Assembly (NCBI GenBank): GCA_022376515.1
Contig: WTXI01000023.1
Coordinates: forward strand, 372,001 to 436,000
Direction of reading: 5' to 3'
Length of the DNA: 64,000 bases
DNA from: Lactifluus volemus
Taxonomy: Eukaryota > Basidiomycota > Agaricomycetes > Russulales > Russulaceae
The position numbers and the translations under genes were made by a program. This document shows, in pieces, positions 50,166-61,640 of the stretch (within the stretch, counting starts at the first letter, position 1; every line of letters starts with the position of its first letter). The notes beneath the pieces were generated by a model. It made no database searches. It was not told the origin of the DNA and saw only the letters and a list, made by a program, of their open reading frames with translations.

Positions 50166-51239
50166 TCACCATCGGGGGACCTTGAACCCGAACCACCACC
50201 ATGGTTAGAGGTTAGACAACCCTTTGCTCCGGCGAAGGCAGGGTTGAGAAAGAGCATACAACTCACTCTCGGAAACACCAACCGCCCCCTAGGAGACGAC
50301 CACTCCAGAAATGCGTAGACCACTGCAGACCCCCTCCAGACCCAGAGGGCCAGAGAGACCGAACCTCTATGACCACTTGACCGGTCTTATACAACCCCTT
50401 AGCTCAGACAATGCTGCCCCCCACCCCTGTAATAACCTACCCCAACCTTATAATAATCACCTCCTATATTGATTTTACTGTAAGACCCCCCACCGCAAGT
50501 CCGAGAACCACCCCCCCTGTAACTGTAAGATACCTATCCAAAACTGTAACGAACCCCCCCCCCCTGATAGCATGCACTGAACACTGTAACGAACACCCAC
50601 CCAAACTGCCCCAACTCCTCACCAACATGGATGACGCCTCCACATTCCCCCCACAGACCAACTCCAAAAGCCGAAAAAGAGCCCTTTCAGACACCCGCTC
50701 GGAACAAACCCCGAAGAGAAACCAACCCCCTGGAAAACAAGGCACCATCAATCGGCTAATATGCCAACCGAGACCCACCCCTGCCACCCGTCACTGCCGC
50801 AAGACAGGCCCCTCGTGCACCGACAACAGGCGAAAAACACCGCCATCACCCTTCCTCCCTGATGTCAAAAATGCTAGAGAAAAGAATAAGAATAAAATGG
50901 TGATAAGACAAAAGTAATACACACAAAGAACATGATAACCCGATGACAAGGTAGCGGTGACAAAAACCTTGAGAGCAAAACCACAAATGACAAGGGTTTC
51001 CGAGTTCTCTTTAGAGAACGAGGTTTTATGCCGTTTTTCTGAGTGGGATTTTGCCCCCCCCCCCGTGGGAATGTCATCGATATCGTTGCTGCATCTCGGC
51101 ACAGCTGCGTTGACTGCGGAGTTTTCTGTGCCTTTATGTGTTGATGCTTTTGCCTTATTAATACTTTATTATAATATGCGCGCGTATTGATTGAGTGTGT
51201 GGGAAAAATCACCGCAATATTGCGGATAGCTGGGCTTTG
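50166..51239. other. C-rich single-copy stretch, no gene assigned
   Basis: Positions 50,330-50,870 are very C/A rich. A frame of up to 168 codons here (50,411-50,917) has biased Pro/Thr/Lys composition and no domain. A TE remnant is possible; nothing more can be supported. Confidence 0.5.
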
Positions 51240-51930
51240 CGTGGTAATGTCATCGCTATCGTTGCGGCCGTTGCCGGCCTTTTTCACACGTGAGTGAGTG
51301 AGGTCTCGAGTGTCATCGATATCGTTGTGGCCGTTGCCGTTGCCGACATTTTTTCACACGCGCGTGAGTGAGGTTCTCGCGTGGGAGTGTCATCGATATC
51401 GTTGCGGCCGTTGCCGACATTTTTCACACGCGTGCGAGGGAGGGTTTGTCGCGTGGGAGTGTCATCGATATCGTTGCGGCTGTTGCCGATAATTTTCACA
51501 CGCGCGCGAGTGAGGGTTCTCGCGTGGGAGTGTCATCGATATTGTTGCGGCCGTTGCCGACGTTGTTCACACGCACGGAGGGAGGGTTCTCGCGTGGGAG
51601 TGTCATCGATATCGTTGCGGCTGTTGCCGATAATTTTCACACGCGCGCGAGTGAGGTTCTCGCGTGGGAGTGTCATCGATATCGTTGCGGCCATTGCCGA
51701 CATTGTTCACACGCGCGCGAGTGAGGGTTTGTCACGTGGGAGTTGTCATCGATATCGTTGCGGTCGTTGCCGACATTTTTCACACGCGCGCGAGTGAGGT
51801 TCTTGTGTGGGAGTGTCATTGATATCGTTGCGGCCGTTGCCGTCCTTTTTCATACGCGCGCGAGGGAGCTTGATTTTGTGTGGGAATGTCATCGCTATCG
51901 TTGCGGCCTTTACCGGATTTTCCTTTTTGA
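51240..51930. repeat. 70-77-bp tandem repeat, about 10 copies
   Basis: Each unit contains TGTCATCGATATCGTTGCGG, then GCCGTTGCCGACATTTTTCA and a CACACGCGCGCGAGTGAGG tract. Copies start near 51,248, 51,311, 51,388, 51,460, 51,531, 51,601, 51,670, 51,744, 51,814 and 51,887. A divergent unit lies at 51,072. Open frames through it are by-products. Confidence 0.85.
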
Positions 51931-52050
51931 ATATGCGGGTACCTTATTTGAATATGCGTACATTGCAGTGAGAATGTGGAAATTTACGTTGAGATTGTGG
52001 GAAATTTCGTGCGTGTGTTGTGTATTGTGCGTAGTATATTGTCTTTAAAC

Positions 52051-52170
52051 TCGGTCCATTGTGCTACTAGTACTAATACTAAGGTCCATTGTACTACTAG
52101 TTCTAATACGAAGGTCCATTGTACTACTAGTTCTAATACGAAGGTCCATTGTACTACTAGTACTAATAGA
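52051..52170. repeat. 30-bp tandem repeat, four copies
   Basis: Units of exactly 30 bp built on GGTCCATTGTACTACTAG start at 52051, 52081, 52111 and 52141. It lies just beyond the 3' end of the DUF6698 gene (stop at 52,199). Confidence 0.9.
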
Positions 52171-52198
52171 AAATCAGTGCCTTGAATACCTTATCATG

Positions 52199-54360
52199 TT
52201 ATCCCGACCCGCGGCGCCTTTTCGAGTTCCTGGTTTGTCCGGCGCTGTGAAAAGTGAGTGGCTCCGGGCTAGTTACTATACGGCGCTTATTGGTGGTCGC
52301 GGTAGGTGTGGTCGAACGCGACTCGATGTTGGAAGACAGTGTCGGAGGGGGTTGGCTCGCAGATGGAAAGGAGAGTCGTGTTCTGGGTGGTGATAGACGC
52401 GATGATCGGGCAGACGCAGACAAAGGAGATAGATGTGAGGCACTGGTTACCACAGGTGGGGTCGACGCTCGGGTGGATCGGCGTGATGGCACGGCCGATG
52501 CAAGTCTCGAGGAAGCACGTGATATTCTGGTTGACTGACGTGGGGCTCTGATTGACGCAGGCGAATGAGATTGATGCGAGGCCCTGACTGATGAATGGCG
52601 TGTGGACATGGCGGCCGCAGGTGGTGAGGAGGGGGGTGATACAGTGTCACGTGGGTGTGAGGCATTATTCGGAGCGGGTGGAGATTGTCGACGTGTTGCC
52701 CTGGTGGTCGTGGATGGTGAAGGGCGTGATACCCTGACAGACGCGGGGGACCGAGAACTACGTGACGCTCCAGGTGCGGCAGGTGGTGAAGACGCGTGAT
52801 TCACGGTACTGGCGGGAACGGTACTCATAAAACCGAGTGATCGTCGCCGAGACTGTTCATATAAGGCCGAGAGGGAGGCGGAACGTGTTTCGTAAGTCTT
52901 CTTTTTCTGGAACATTTCCCTAGAACATGTTAGTATCGGTTCTGATCTGTTCGTAATAACTCACTTGTTCCATTCCTGTAATACACCCTCGGACCAAATT
53001 TTCATGTCCTTTCTCTTGAAGAGGTTGATGATGGTGTAGTATAACGTTTGTTTGTCGACTTTGCCGTCGTTCTTTCTCCAGTCCTCTACGCCGCATAGAA
53101 ACCATCGCGTCTGTAACGATTAAGTTGTCAGGACGCTCAAGCAGATGTTGTGAATTAGGGTCACGTACGTGGAGGGTCGCATAGGCGATGCTCCTTGGCG
53201 TCACGGATGATAAAAAGTAGTTGTCGGGTTTTTGTCGCTTGCGTTTGTTCGACGGACAACTGTAGCTGATTTGGCGTTTTTGAAAATGCGACGCCATGTC
53301 TGTGCCGCATTAAAGACTGTTAATAGTGGACAAATATACGTGTTAGAAAATCGCGTACCATTTTGATGAGGTCCGAGCACAGGAGTCCGTCCATGAGGTT
53401 TTCGTAGTCGACGGAATAATTGCGATACATGAAGAGACAGAGTTGATCGGCGGTAACTCTTAGAGATCCGTTCATGAAATCTTGTATTGTCCTGTAAAAA
53501 AGAAAAAAGAAATCTATAAGTGTGACGTTTCGTGTCGATAGTTATAATTTACGCAGTTGGATGCGCTCGGAAATTCTCGAGGTGTTCGACGGGACACAGA
53601 AGCTCGGCCAGGACGGGGTGATTCCACCCACGGTAAGTTGGCTTGGACGAGTGGGGAGGGACGTCGGGCATCAAGTCGTTAGTCGGTTGGGTGGCTGCGA
53701 CGTAGTCGAGGCCGTCTTCGCGGAGGATCCTGATGTCGTCTGAACGTGCAAATCCAAGAGACGATGTCATCTAATGTAACGACAGGAGTTTTATTTAGCG
53801 ACACGTAGCAGTGTAAAATGTTCTCGCACCTGGCCGCATAGGTTTTCAAGGGCCCTAGGATTCTTTTTGAACTTCTTGAGGTCCGACTCGAACGTTGGTA
53901 TATTCTCCGAAATCATCGTGAAGACGTGCTGATAATGGGAACTATCAACGTTGTCATCCTCTCTAGTATTTACCATCAGTTCCATGATTACCGGCATATG
54001 TTCTCGTGTTGCTTACCTTTCTGTGTCTGTCCTTGTGCTCGCATCATCGTCGCCGATATCATCGTCTGATCCTTCGCATTCCATCCCGATGTGGAACACA
54101 AGATCAAAATCGATGAAGGTGTCCTCTGAACGGCCGATCCACTGGGCGAGTCTTTTGTAGTCGCCGACAACCCCACGCCCGGTCCTGATGTTGTTCACGT
54201 TAGTGGTACGTATGTGGAAAGCTTATGACGGATCTCACCTCTTCTTTTTCGTTTTGGGGTCGCTCAGTACTTTCGTGATGGAGCGTGTTTTGCCAGCCTG
54301 AGTGGAGTGATGTGTCGAGACGGATTCCCCGTCAGAGTCGTCGCCTTCCTCGTCGCTCAT
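52199..54360 (-). pseudogene. DUF6698 domain-containing protein, 8 exons, one frame break
   Basis: Exons read: 54239-54360, 54017-54184, 53830-53962, 53553-53770, 53359-53491, 53169-53299, 52965-53110 and 52199-52919. The start is acidic (MSDEEGDDSDGE). DUF6698 features in order are RGVVGDYKRLAQWIG, FESDLKKFKKNP, RSDDIRILREDGLDYV, RGWNHPVLAELLCP, VTADQLCLFMY, TWRRIFKNAKSA, SVTPRSIAYATLH and LQEWNKEMFQKK. A ~235-residue Ser/Arg/Pro tail follows. Exon 6 is 131 nt: its first half fits the frame of exon 5 and its second half fits exon 7, so one base is missing or extra between about 53,225 and 53,265. All other junctions agree. Function of DUF6698 is unknown; such genes are numerous in Agaricomycetes. 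If the break is a sequence error this is an intact gene of about 590 residues. Confidence 0.75.
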
Positions 54361-55533
54361 TGAGACGTGAAAGGTGCACGAGTGAATTGGCGTGTTATAT
54401 GAGCGTGATTAAGTTATTAAGAAAGAGCGTAGAGTGGGGTGCGGATACGAATGGGCTTGAATGTATATTTAAGGATGTGAAAGGGGGCACAGCCTGAGGG
54501 AGGAATGGCAGGATAATCATACGGGATGAGGGAGCGTACATCTTGACGTGTCTCCGTGCTTTTCCCGTGTTGGCTCCACATCCCGTCGGTCTTGTGATTG
54601 AACGTGCCTGTGTCGCATGCTTTGTAGATCCGTTCGATTGCCTTTTACAGCATGAATACGTGAAGATCGATCCGGCACTAACCAGCGCTCGTTGCTCCAA
54701 CGGAGTATCCTTTTCGATAACGTCGTCCCTGTGTGCCATTGGTTTCATATTTTGTCGTGCTTCTGGGTCGTCCACGTTTCCGTTCGCTTATTACGTGGAT
54801 GCGGTTGTCGTTTCAGTACATTTACGGAGATCTGCGGTCTTTTTTTTGGGAAGTGTGCCTTCGCGTTTTTGCCGATATGTAATGCTCCATAAATCATTCC
54901 AATGCTGCTGAAAGAATGACAATACCTCTTGTCTGTCCTAAATATATTTACGTGTGGAACATTGTCGCGTAACAGCGTAAAATTACAACCGGATTGAAAT
55001 TGTTGCAGTGAAGTCGCGTGCGCATCCCTTTCGTTGTCCACATCGATTCCGATCACTTTTGGTGGGCGTTCATGGTTTTACCTCAATGTACATGAGGTTG
55101 TATGCGTGACTACTAATGTCAACTAAAATAGTATGATTAAAAAAAAACGTCCCCGTTCCCGTCACCCGAATTTGCTGGAGCATGTGGGTTCGATCTGCGG
55201 ATGAGCATTGTAGATGGCAATTTCGATCTACGGGAAGATTGTATTCCGTCTCTCACGGGTTTTACGTCGTCAATTATCGACGATCGTGAACCTTTCGTTG
55301 TTACGTGAAAGAAGTTTATCGGGCGGATGTTTCTTTTTTTTTTTGGGGGGGGGGTTCATCGTCAGTCACCTTCGCGTGAACTTCAAGTTCACCGGGGTTA
55401 CTGCATCTACAATCTGTGTGTATTTACGGTTTGTGACTTTAAATGGTACAATGGCACCATGGGTCAAATAAAGAGTAATGGCACGAAGTTCAAACATTCA
55501 TATTATAAACAAATCGGTACATTAATGATTTGA
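54361..55533. other. Intergenic stretch, only weak coding signals
   Basis: Minus-strand fragments (KVIGIDVDNERDAHATSLQQ near 55,050; a short continuation after a possible intron ending near 54,800) look slightly protein-like but give no full gene. Positions 55,326-55,353 hold T and G homopolymer runs. Confidence 0.4.
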
Positions 55534-57155
55534 TCAATCTAGCGACTCGGAATCAATGCGCATGTAATCTGTCCTTTGTCTCTTCTGCTCGGTGTTAGTC
55601 TCGTTGGCGTATCCAGATCTCCGCTTAATTGATGTCACTTTCGGCATCGGACTTTCTGACGTGTACGGTCGCGATTCTGTCTGATTGGGTTATGCGTTGG
55701 AGTCGGTCACGCACTGTGGTCAATGTGATTAGTGCTTACCTTCTTGAAATTAGTACCCTTGATCAAAGCGAGCGAGCGGAGGACGGCGAGCATTTTACGA
55801 CGACCTCCTTTCACGGGTATCACAACAAATGACAACTGCGCTTCTACCAAGTCACCCGCCCTGAACATATGCGGATCGCATCGCTCGTATCTGAAAATGT
55901 CATTGATGTGATAACTGAATGTTGTGAAACATGAAGATGAATGAATATACATACTTTGTGATGCCTTTGTCGTCTCTATGCGATGTGAAATATTGGACTT
56001 GATTGTCTTCAGAATGAATATACCGGTAATTGTTATCTTCGTGTGCCATGTTGTATAGTATGCCTGACGGATCAACTCCTGGCAAAAAAGGAATGGCTTG
56101 CGTTCCTTTTGCCTCGCGGAGTGGCGTAAAATACCTGTTCCACATGCTGAGCTCGTCTGAGACACCGTCTCCTCGTACAGTGGTCGAATGTTTATCGAGG
56201 GTACCCTCTTGGAGGTGACGGTCGAAATGGGAGTATATGTTTTCGATCGCCTCCAGTGCTCTTGTGAATGTTGGCGTTCCGAGCCCTACGAGGGTTACCC
56301 CTTGACGCATGAACTTGTATTTGTGAGATGGTATCCTTGTTTGATTGGTTTTCTGTGTCAGCATCACTCCAGATTGTTTGTTGACGCAATACCTCGGTTT
56401 GGTCTTAATAGGGGGTAGGTCCCTCGCATGAATCATCCCGCGTACTGAGAAAACGACCTCTTCTGCGTCTTTACCACTTTCGTCTCGTGTCACAATACGC
56501 CAAGATGCTGGACTGGAGAATTGTTGTATCTTGTGCTTGTCCCAAAAAGGCGTCTCGGGCTATGTGATGTGTTATGTATCCGTTTACTATCTGTGAGGCG
56601 TCGTACCCTTACTGAGGCAATGCGTGATAATCTGATATGTTCGTCGTCATATCCATATCCGGACTCTATTGATATCTGTTCAATCTCGTTTCCTGTTTGT
56701 CATAAGCAACTGTCTGTAAGTCTTTGTTTGTCAAACGTACGCGCTTGCTCAATGTTGTATAAACTTTCCATCGTCTTTGCGTTGTTTGGTTCGCGTGTGG
56801 CCGATAAGCAAGATTTGTTTGGGGAAGAGGTATATTGTTCCTTATTTCCTTTTGGCTTGCCTTTCAAGTTGTCCGTGTCACAAATGCCCGTATACGGCCA
56901 CTGCAGCAGCGTAGAGTGCCTCTGTATGCGCCGTTTCAAAAGCCCGTTGTTACGTGCTGCCACCCTATGGACATCACGGTTCTCAAAAGAACGTGAATCG
57001 TGAAGATAATCGCAATTTGATCCGCCTGCTTCCTTATTCCTCAGGATCAATATATTCTTCGTTGTGGTGTCATTGTACCATGCAACTTACGTGTGTTCAT
57101 CTTTGGGGAGTTCTCAGGTTCCTGTCTCGAATCGTCGTCCGGTATCCTCTTTTCT
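55534..57155 (-). CDS. Unnamed conserved-looking protein, multi-exon, 5' end unresolved
   Basis: Exons fitted by GT-AG sites and matching phases: 57091 upstream to an undetermined start (about 57,150), 56741-57028, 56613-56692, 55955-56559, 55740-55890 and 55534-55680 (TGA). All junctions preserve frame. The central exon carries GVTLVGLGTPTFTRALEAI and AIPFLPGVDPSGILYNMAHE. The next exon encodes a compact strand-rich segment (MFRAGDLVEAQLSFVVIPV, GGRRKMLAVLRSLALI), and the end is basic (RSGYANETNTEQKRQRTDY). From memory, Agaricomycete hypothetical proteins share this GDxVEAQxSFxVxPxKGG pattern; no named domain is claimed. It is divergent to the gene at 57,312 with a short shared upstream region. 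No stop or frameshift was seen. Confidence 0.7.
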
Positions 57156-57203
57156 CTGCTGTCCACTTATACTGTGTCCATTTTTGTGTGTAGCGCGTTG
57201 TTG

Positions 57204-57212
57204 TATATAAAG
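57204..57212 (+). promoter_or_regulatory. TATA-like box in the divergent intergenic region
   Basis: TATATAAAG lies about 100 bp before the ATG at 57,312, between the two divergent genes. This is a positional inference only. Confidence 0.4.
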
Positions 57213-57311
57213 TGATGCATACCCTCCGTTTGCGGACATCGTCCAATTCTTCCGCTTTTTCTGTCTTGCAAACCATTACAAATTATCGACGACTCACTCT
57301 GTTAAATATTG

Positions 57312-60086
57312 ATGCCACCCAAGTCTTCATCGTGCGTTCATCAATTCCTATTGTTGACTGGTTGATTAGTTATAAGCGATTCTTTAGCGCGTCGAAGAAA
57401 ACAGCGTCGTAAGTAACTTATTGTTAGGCGTTTCACTGAGTGTTCCTTACACTGTGATTAGCACAAGCCCTTCGAAGAAGGTATTGATGGCCACGTAAGT
57501 CTCTCAAAATCCCTTCATTCGTTTCTATCTACGCATTTACAATTTATTATATTTTTAATATGCCATACAGGAATCTTACTAGTAGCTTGGAGGAGTATGT
57601 TGTTTTTCTCTATCCGAGTCTATGTCATGACGTCTTCACAATTTTGTAGACTCGTTGCGGAAGAGGCATCTGCGAATACTATTATTCGGTATGGTATCTA
57701 ATCTGATGTATGTCTGGGACTTCATCTTGGACATTTGTCTAGGAATCACTCTACTCTTCGTTCCAAGAAACGTAGTGCACCGAGTCCTGCGTCTAGTGAT
57801 TCGTCTGATGTGTATGTCCCTCAAGCTTTGATGACTCTGCATCGCGATTTATCATTATACGTTCACAGAGATATTTTGGACCATTCCGACGCAACGAAGC
57901 GTCAACGTCGATCCCCTCCGCCTCCTGGCTCTCCTGAATTCGACGCATTGCCACCGGTTTCTATCTCGTACGTACATCAGTCATTGTTTTTGTTATGTGC
58001 TTAGTGTCTTATGTTTTTTTTGGCCGTATGTATAGTGGTTCGCCTGGTGGAGCTGATATAGGAAAGCGGCCACCGTCTCCGACTGTTGTTGTCGACACTC
58101 CAAGGTATGTGTATCTTTGATTTAATCAGTTGTCTATATGTTGCTGACCTTTATTAAAAATAGGCCCAAGTTTGTTGTTTTTATGATGCAAGGTTCGCGT
58201 ACTTATTCTCAAGCAGGCGTAACATCACTAGATCTGAAAAGGCGAAACTTCATGATGTAAAACGAAACAACAGGTATGTTGATCTTTTATTTTTTCCTGT
58301 TTGTCGTTTTTTTTTGTTTTATTCTTCGTTGGGGGGTATGAGGAAATGAGTTGATGATGATAGAGATAGTTGTTTCGTGACAATTCTGTTTTAATTGCAT
58401 TTTGCTGACGTCACATACAGTAAGCGTGCACTTGCGCCGGTTAAGGTTGAAGATAGTGAAGATGACGACGAGCTTCCGCCTATATCTTCGTATGTATTCA
58501 TCCGCAGATTCAGTGATTGTTTTGTTCACGAACAAACATGATAGAATCATTGCCGATGCCATTGCGGAAAAGCGTACTTCTACCATAACTGGTCGCTCGT
58601 CGTAAGTGTTGTTCCCTGTTAGTATGATGTCATCTGATGTAATTTGTAGGCTTGTACTTGATGCCATTGATGACGCAAATATCCTTCGATCAGATCGTTC
58701 TCCGTGAGTTTGTGATTTGCGCTTCGTCCTTGTTCTTGTCAATGTTCATGCCTCGAATAATTGTTTAGGTTTTCGTTGCTGACAGGTGAAAGTGACAGTC
58801 ACGGTCTGGGTAAAAAAAAAGGTTTGGTTGATATGCCTTCTACGTCTACTACATCAGCAGGCAATGCTACGAAAATGAGGTGCGTAATGTATTGGTTGTT
58901 TTTATTATTTTTGTTTTTTGTTTTTGTGGGAGAGATGTTGTTGATGTTTTTTGATTTGTTTCAGTGAGGCTATCCATCAATCTGCAAGTAGTGGTGAACA
59001 ATCTGTTATGTTGGTGCCATGTCCCGATCCTGTTCTGGCGAAACTATATGAGGGTCTCCCAAGTCTTCCGTATGTCTCATCAGAATATATGTTCCTCTTG
59101 CAAATTGATCAACCTTATTATGTGTTTTATTTTAGTCGTTTGTGCGAGGTAAAACCATTTTCTGGTCCTTTGGAATCGCTGCGAACACCGTTTGCTGAAA
59201 AATGTGATGGAATGGGGCCGGAAGTTGTCAAGTTAGTCCGTTGCTTTGTTTTAAACGTGCTAAACTAATAAAGATGTTAGGACAGTTATCAGGGCGCTGC
59301 GATTTGTCCAGAGTGGACCTTATGTCAATACTGCTAGGGTCGATCCATCGGTGCTGTGCGTTGTCGGGAACCGTCTCCGTGTGGCTGAAACGAAATCTAT
59401 GGCGCTATGTGTCATGACTGGAACTGTCACTGAAAGTTTCTTGATCGATTCTGTAGAAACTGGGCCACCTAATTCCCCTTATGCGGTACACAAAGTCACT
59501 ATCGCGCCGTTCGAGCAGGACTTCAGGCGTGATACTGCTACTTGGGGATCGCTGTTTGATTTTAACGTCATATATGGCACGATTTCCCCTTCTGGGTTCG
59601 GATTTACAACAAGGGGAGAGGGCAAAGGGGACAACTGGCGTTCGTGTGAGTCATTTGTTTGACACGTGAGAAGCGTTTTCTCAGTTCTTATTGTTAGCGT
59701 CCGCGTCGTCTTCTCCTGTTAAGGGTAAAACGAGCGTATTGAGAGCAGTATCATCATCATTGGTTAGCGTTTCTGCCGATATTATCTCGCGTTCGTTCGA
59801 CGATCAGAGTAAGATGTCATTTTTCTATTCTTGCTTAATATTTTTAACCGTCATTTCGACAGTTCCTATATATGATGGGAGACCAGATATAGACAGAAAG
59901 GGATTTGGCTTCAGTGACACCGACTTTAGGAACCTTTCGACTTGGCCACTTTACAAGGGGGGTTCCGTTGAACTTCCAGTGGAATCGGTTGTTTCCGTCA
60001 TATACACGCTTGGTACATATCGTGGGTCTGCGGGTCCCGTTTTGACTTCAAATTTGATTTCGGTCATTTTACTTTCTGATTCGTAG
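57312..60086 (+). CDS. Unnamed protein built from about 18 exons, mostly micro-exons
   Basis: The start is MPPKSSSASKKTAS. Exons 1-5 are 57312-57331, 57388-57408 and then ones of 33, 24 and 39 nt; later ones run to 59863-60086 (TAG). Nearly all introns fall in phase 2, so the internal exons are multiples of three and could be skipped without frame loss. One proposed exon is only 6 nt (near 58,165). The first half is disordered and Lys/Arg/Ser/Pro rich (RSKKRSAPSPASSDSSD, KRQRRSPPPPGSPEF), suggesting nuclear location. The C-terminal ~250 residues look folded and strand-rich (RALRFVQSGPYVNTARV, VPIYDGR-like start, GFSDTDFRNLSTWPLY, VESVVSVIYTLGTY). About 565 residues in total. No named domain is recognised; an OB-like fold is only a guess. 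No stop or frame break was seen. Confidence 0.75.
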
Positions 60087-61640
60087 ATGTTGCGTAAACT
60101 CGTTTTTTCTTGTTGTACGTCACTTATATTGATGCGACAACCGCAACAATGCGGTGTGATATAATTGTTATCGAAAACATAAGACTGCGTTATCTATTTG
60201 ATGTGCATGAGTTATGCCCTCACAAATCTTGGAATTATTTGGCGACTGTTGTTGTTTTTCTTCAGTTTCGACATATCAATCGCTATTTGCAGGGCAACAG
60301 GGCTTCCACACCATTGGTGCATTTCTAAATCTATGCGTTGTGACGGTGTTCATACTGAATCTGCAGTTTGTTTAACGAGTGTAGATTATGTATAAATTTG
60401 TCATGCTAATAGACTGCTAAATCCATTTAACTTCGTTTAATTTGTTTCCAATATGGCTACATTGAACGGACATGGAAATATTAATTTGGAAAAACGATGT
60501 CTGTCTCTGAGAGGGGTGACCGCATTTCGAAGCGTGAATTGGCGTGAATTAATACGTTATGATCTCCGACGGGTTTTCCGTTTAGAAATTGCCCATTGTA
60601 TTCTAACTGGGTTCTTCTATCGTTGTAGTTGATGCAAGGTGCGTTTAATAACTCCTTGTTGTTTGCAGCTATATATTTTCTTTGCCGCGTATCACTACAT
60701 CATCGATTCACTTGTCGTGTCTCTAACGCTCAAACCGTTACTTCAAAAATCTGTCTCATGTTCCCTCGTCCTGCTATTTCTGTCTATTCTTTGCTTGCTT
60801 GGTGGGCATTGCTCTCTTGTGTCTACTATCTTGTAAAAAACAGTGCGTTTGCGGCTGAAATGTACGTATTGCGCAGACATGCAGCTGAAATTTGTACTAA
60901 TTGTGCTCTATATAATCATACTTAGGTTTCGTTCGCTATTGCATACTATTGCCATATATTATGAAGTATGTTTTGGATTGGCATACCGTGCCGTTGTCTC
61001 AGTAAGCATTGTGTATTACTACGTTCACTTCAAGACTGACATACATAACGGCTGTGTAGAATCATTATTCAAATTTCTTCACTAGCTGTGTGGTCGTTTG
61101 TATCCACGTCTTGCTGCTCATTGGAGCGCGACTAACAGTCGCTATGTCATGTCAAAAAAAAGGCATCGCTAGGTCTGTGGACGGTGTCCATGTCTTTTTC
61201 ATTTTATGTCTGTGTCATATTATCTCTGCCTCCGTTGGTTTGAGGTGTCGGTTTATGAACGTGTATCGTTCTGTCTTCGAACGTCTATTTATTGTGACGG
61301 GGGATTGTTCATACGCCAAAATCATTCGTGTCATATTTGAATTAGTGTGCGCGTGCATTGTCACATTCAAGTTGCTTGGTTCTCGACGACACCATCTGAG
61401 ATTGCGTCCACTTTTCATCCTTGATTGGTATGGCTGTCGTGTTCTCCAGGAATATGAAGATAATAGCGATATCATTCACACACGTTTCCCTTGTGGGGGA
61501 GGGAGATCTCACGAGTTCACTTTCGCTGAAATTAGTCCATATATAGTACACGGCAACGCAGGCGATGCTGAAAACGCGTTTAAATTTGTTGCGCACGGGA
61601 AGTACGCTGATGGCGATTACGATGACGATGGGTTTGTTCG
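60087..61640. other. AT-rich stretch before the Helitron coding region
   Basis: No exon with recognisable content was found here. The frame upstream of about 61,640 is open from 61,090 but its first ~100 residues (Cys/Leu/Val rich) look unlike a real N-terminus. The start of the Helitron protein is unresolved. Confidence 0.45.

Noticed and set aside
50411..50917. 168-codon frame rich in Pro, Thr and Lys
   Set aside because: Biased C/A-rich DNA, no domain, no intron or homologous copy in the window; too weak to call.
51368..51797. Frames of 118-138 codons repeating SSISLRPLP-like units
   Set aside because: By-products of the 70-77-bp tandem repeat.
51240..51930. CRISPR-like array
   Set aside because: Repeat units are joined directly without distinct spacers, and this is a eukaryotic genome; it is an ordinary tandem repeat.
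54395..55056. Possible minus-strand gene between DUF6698 and the next gene
   Set aside because: A fragment (VIGIDVDNERD) and a plausible intron can be found, but no start or consistent continuation; left as unassigned.
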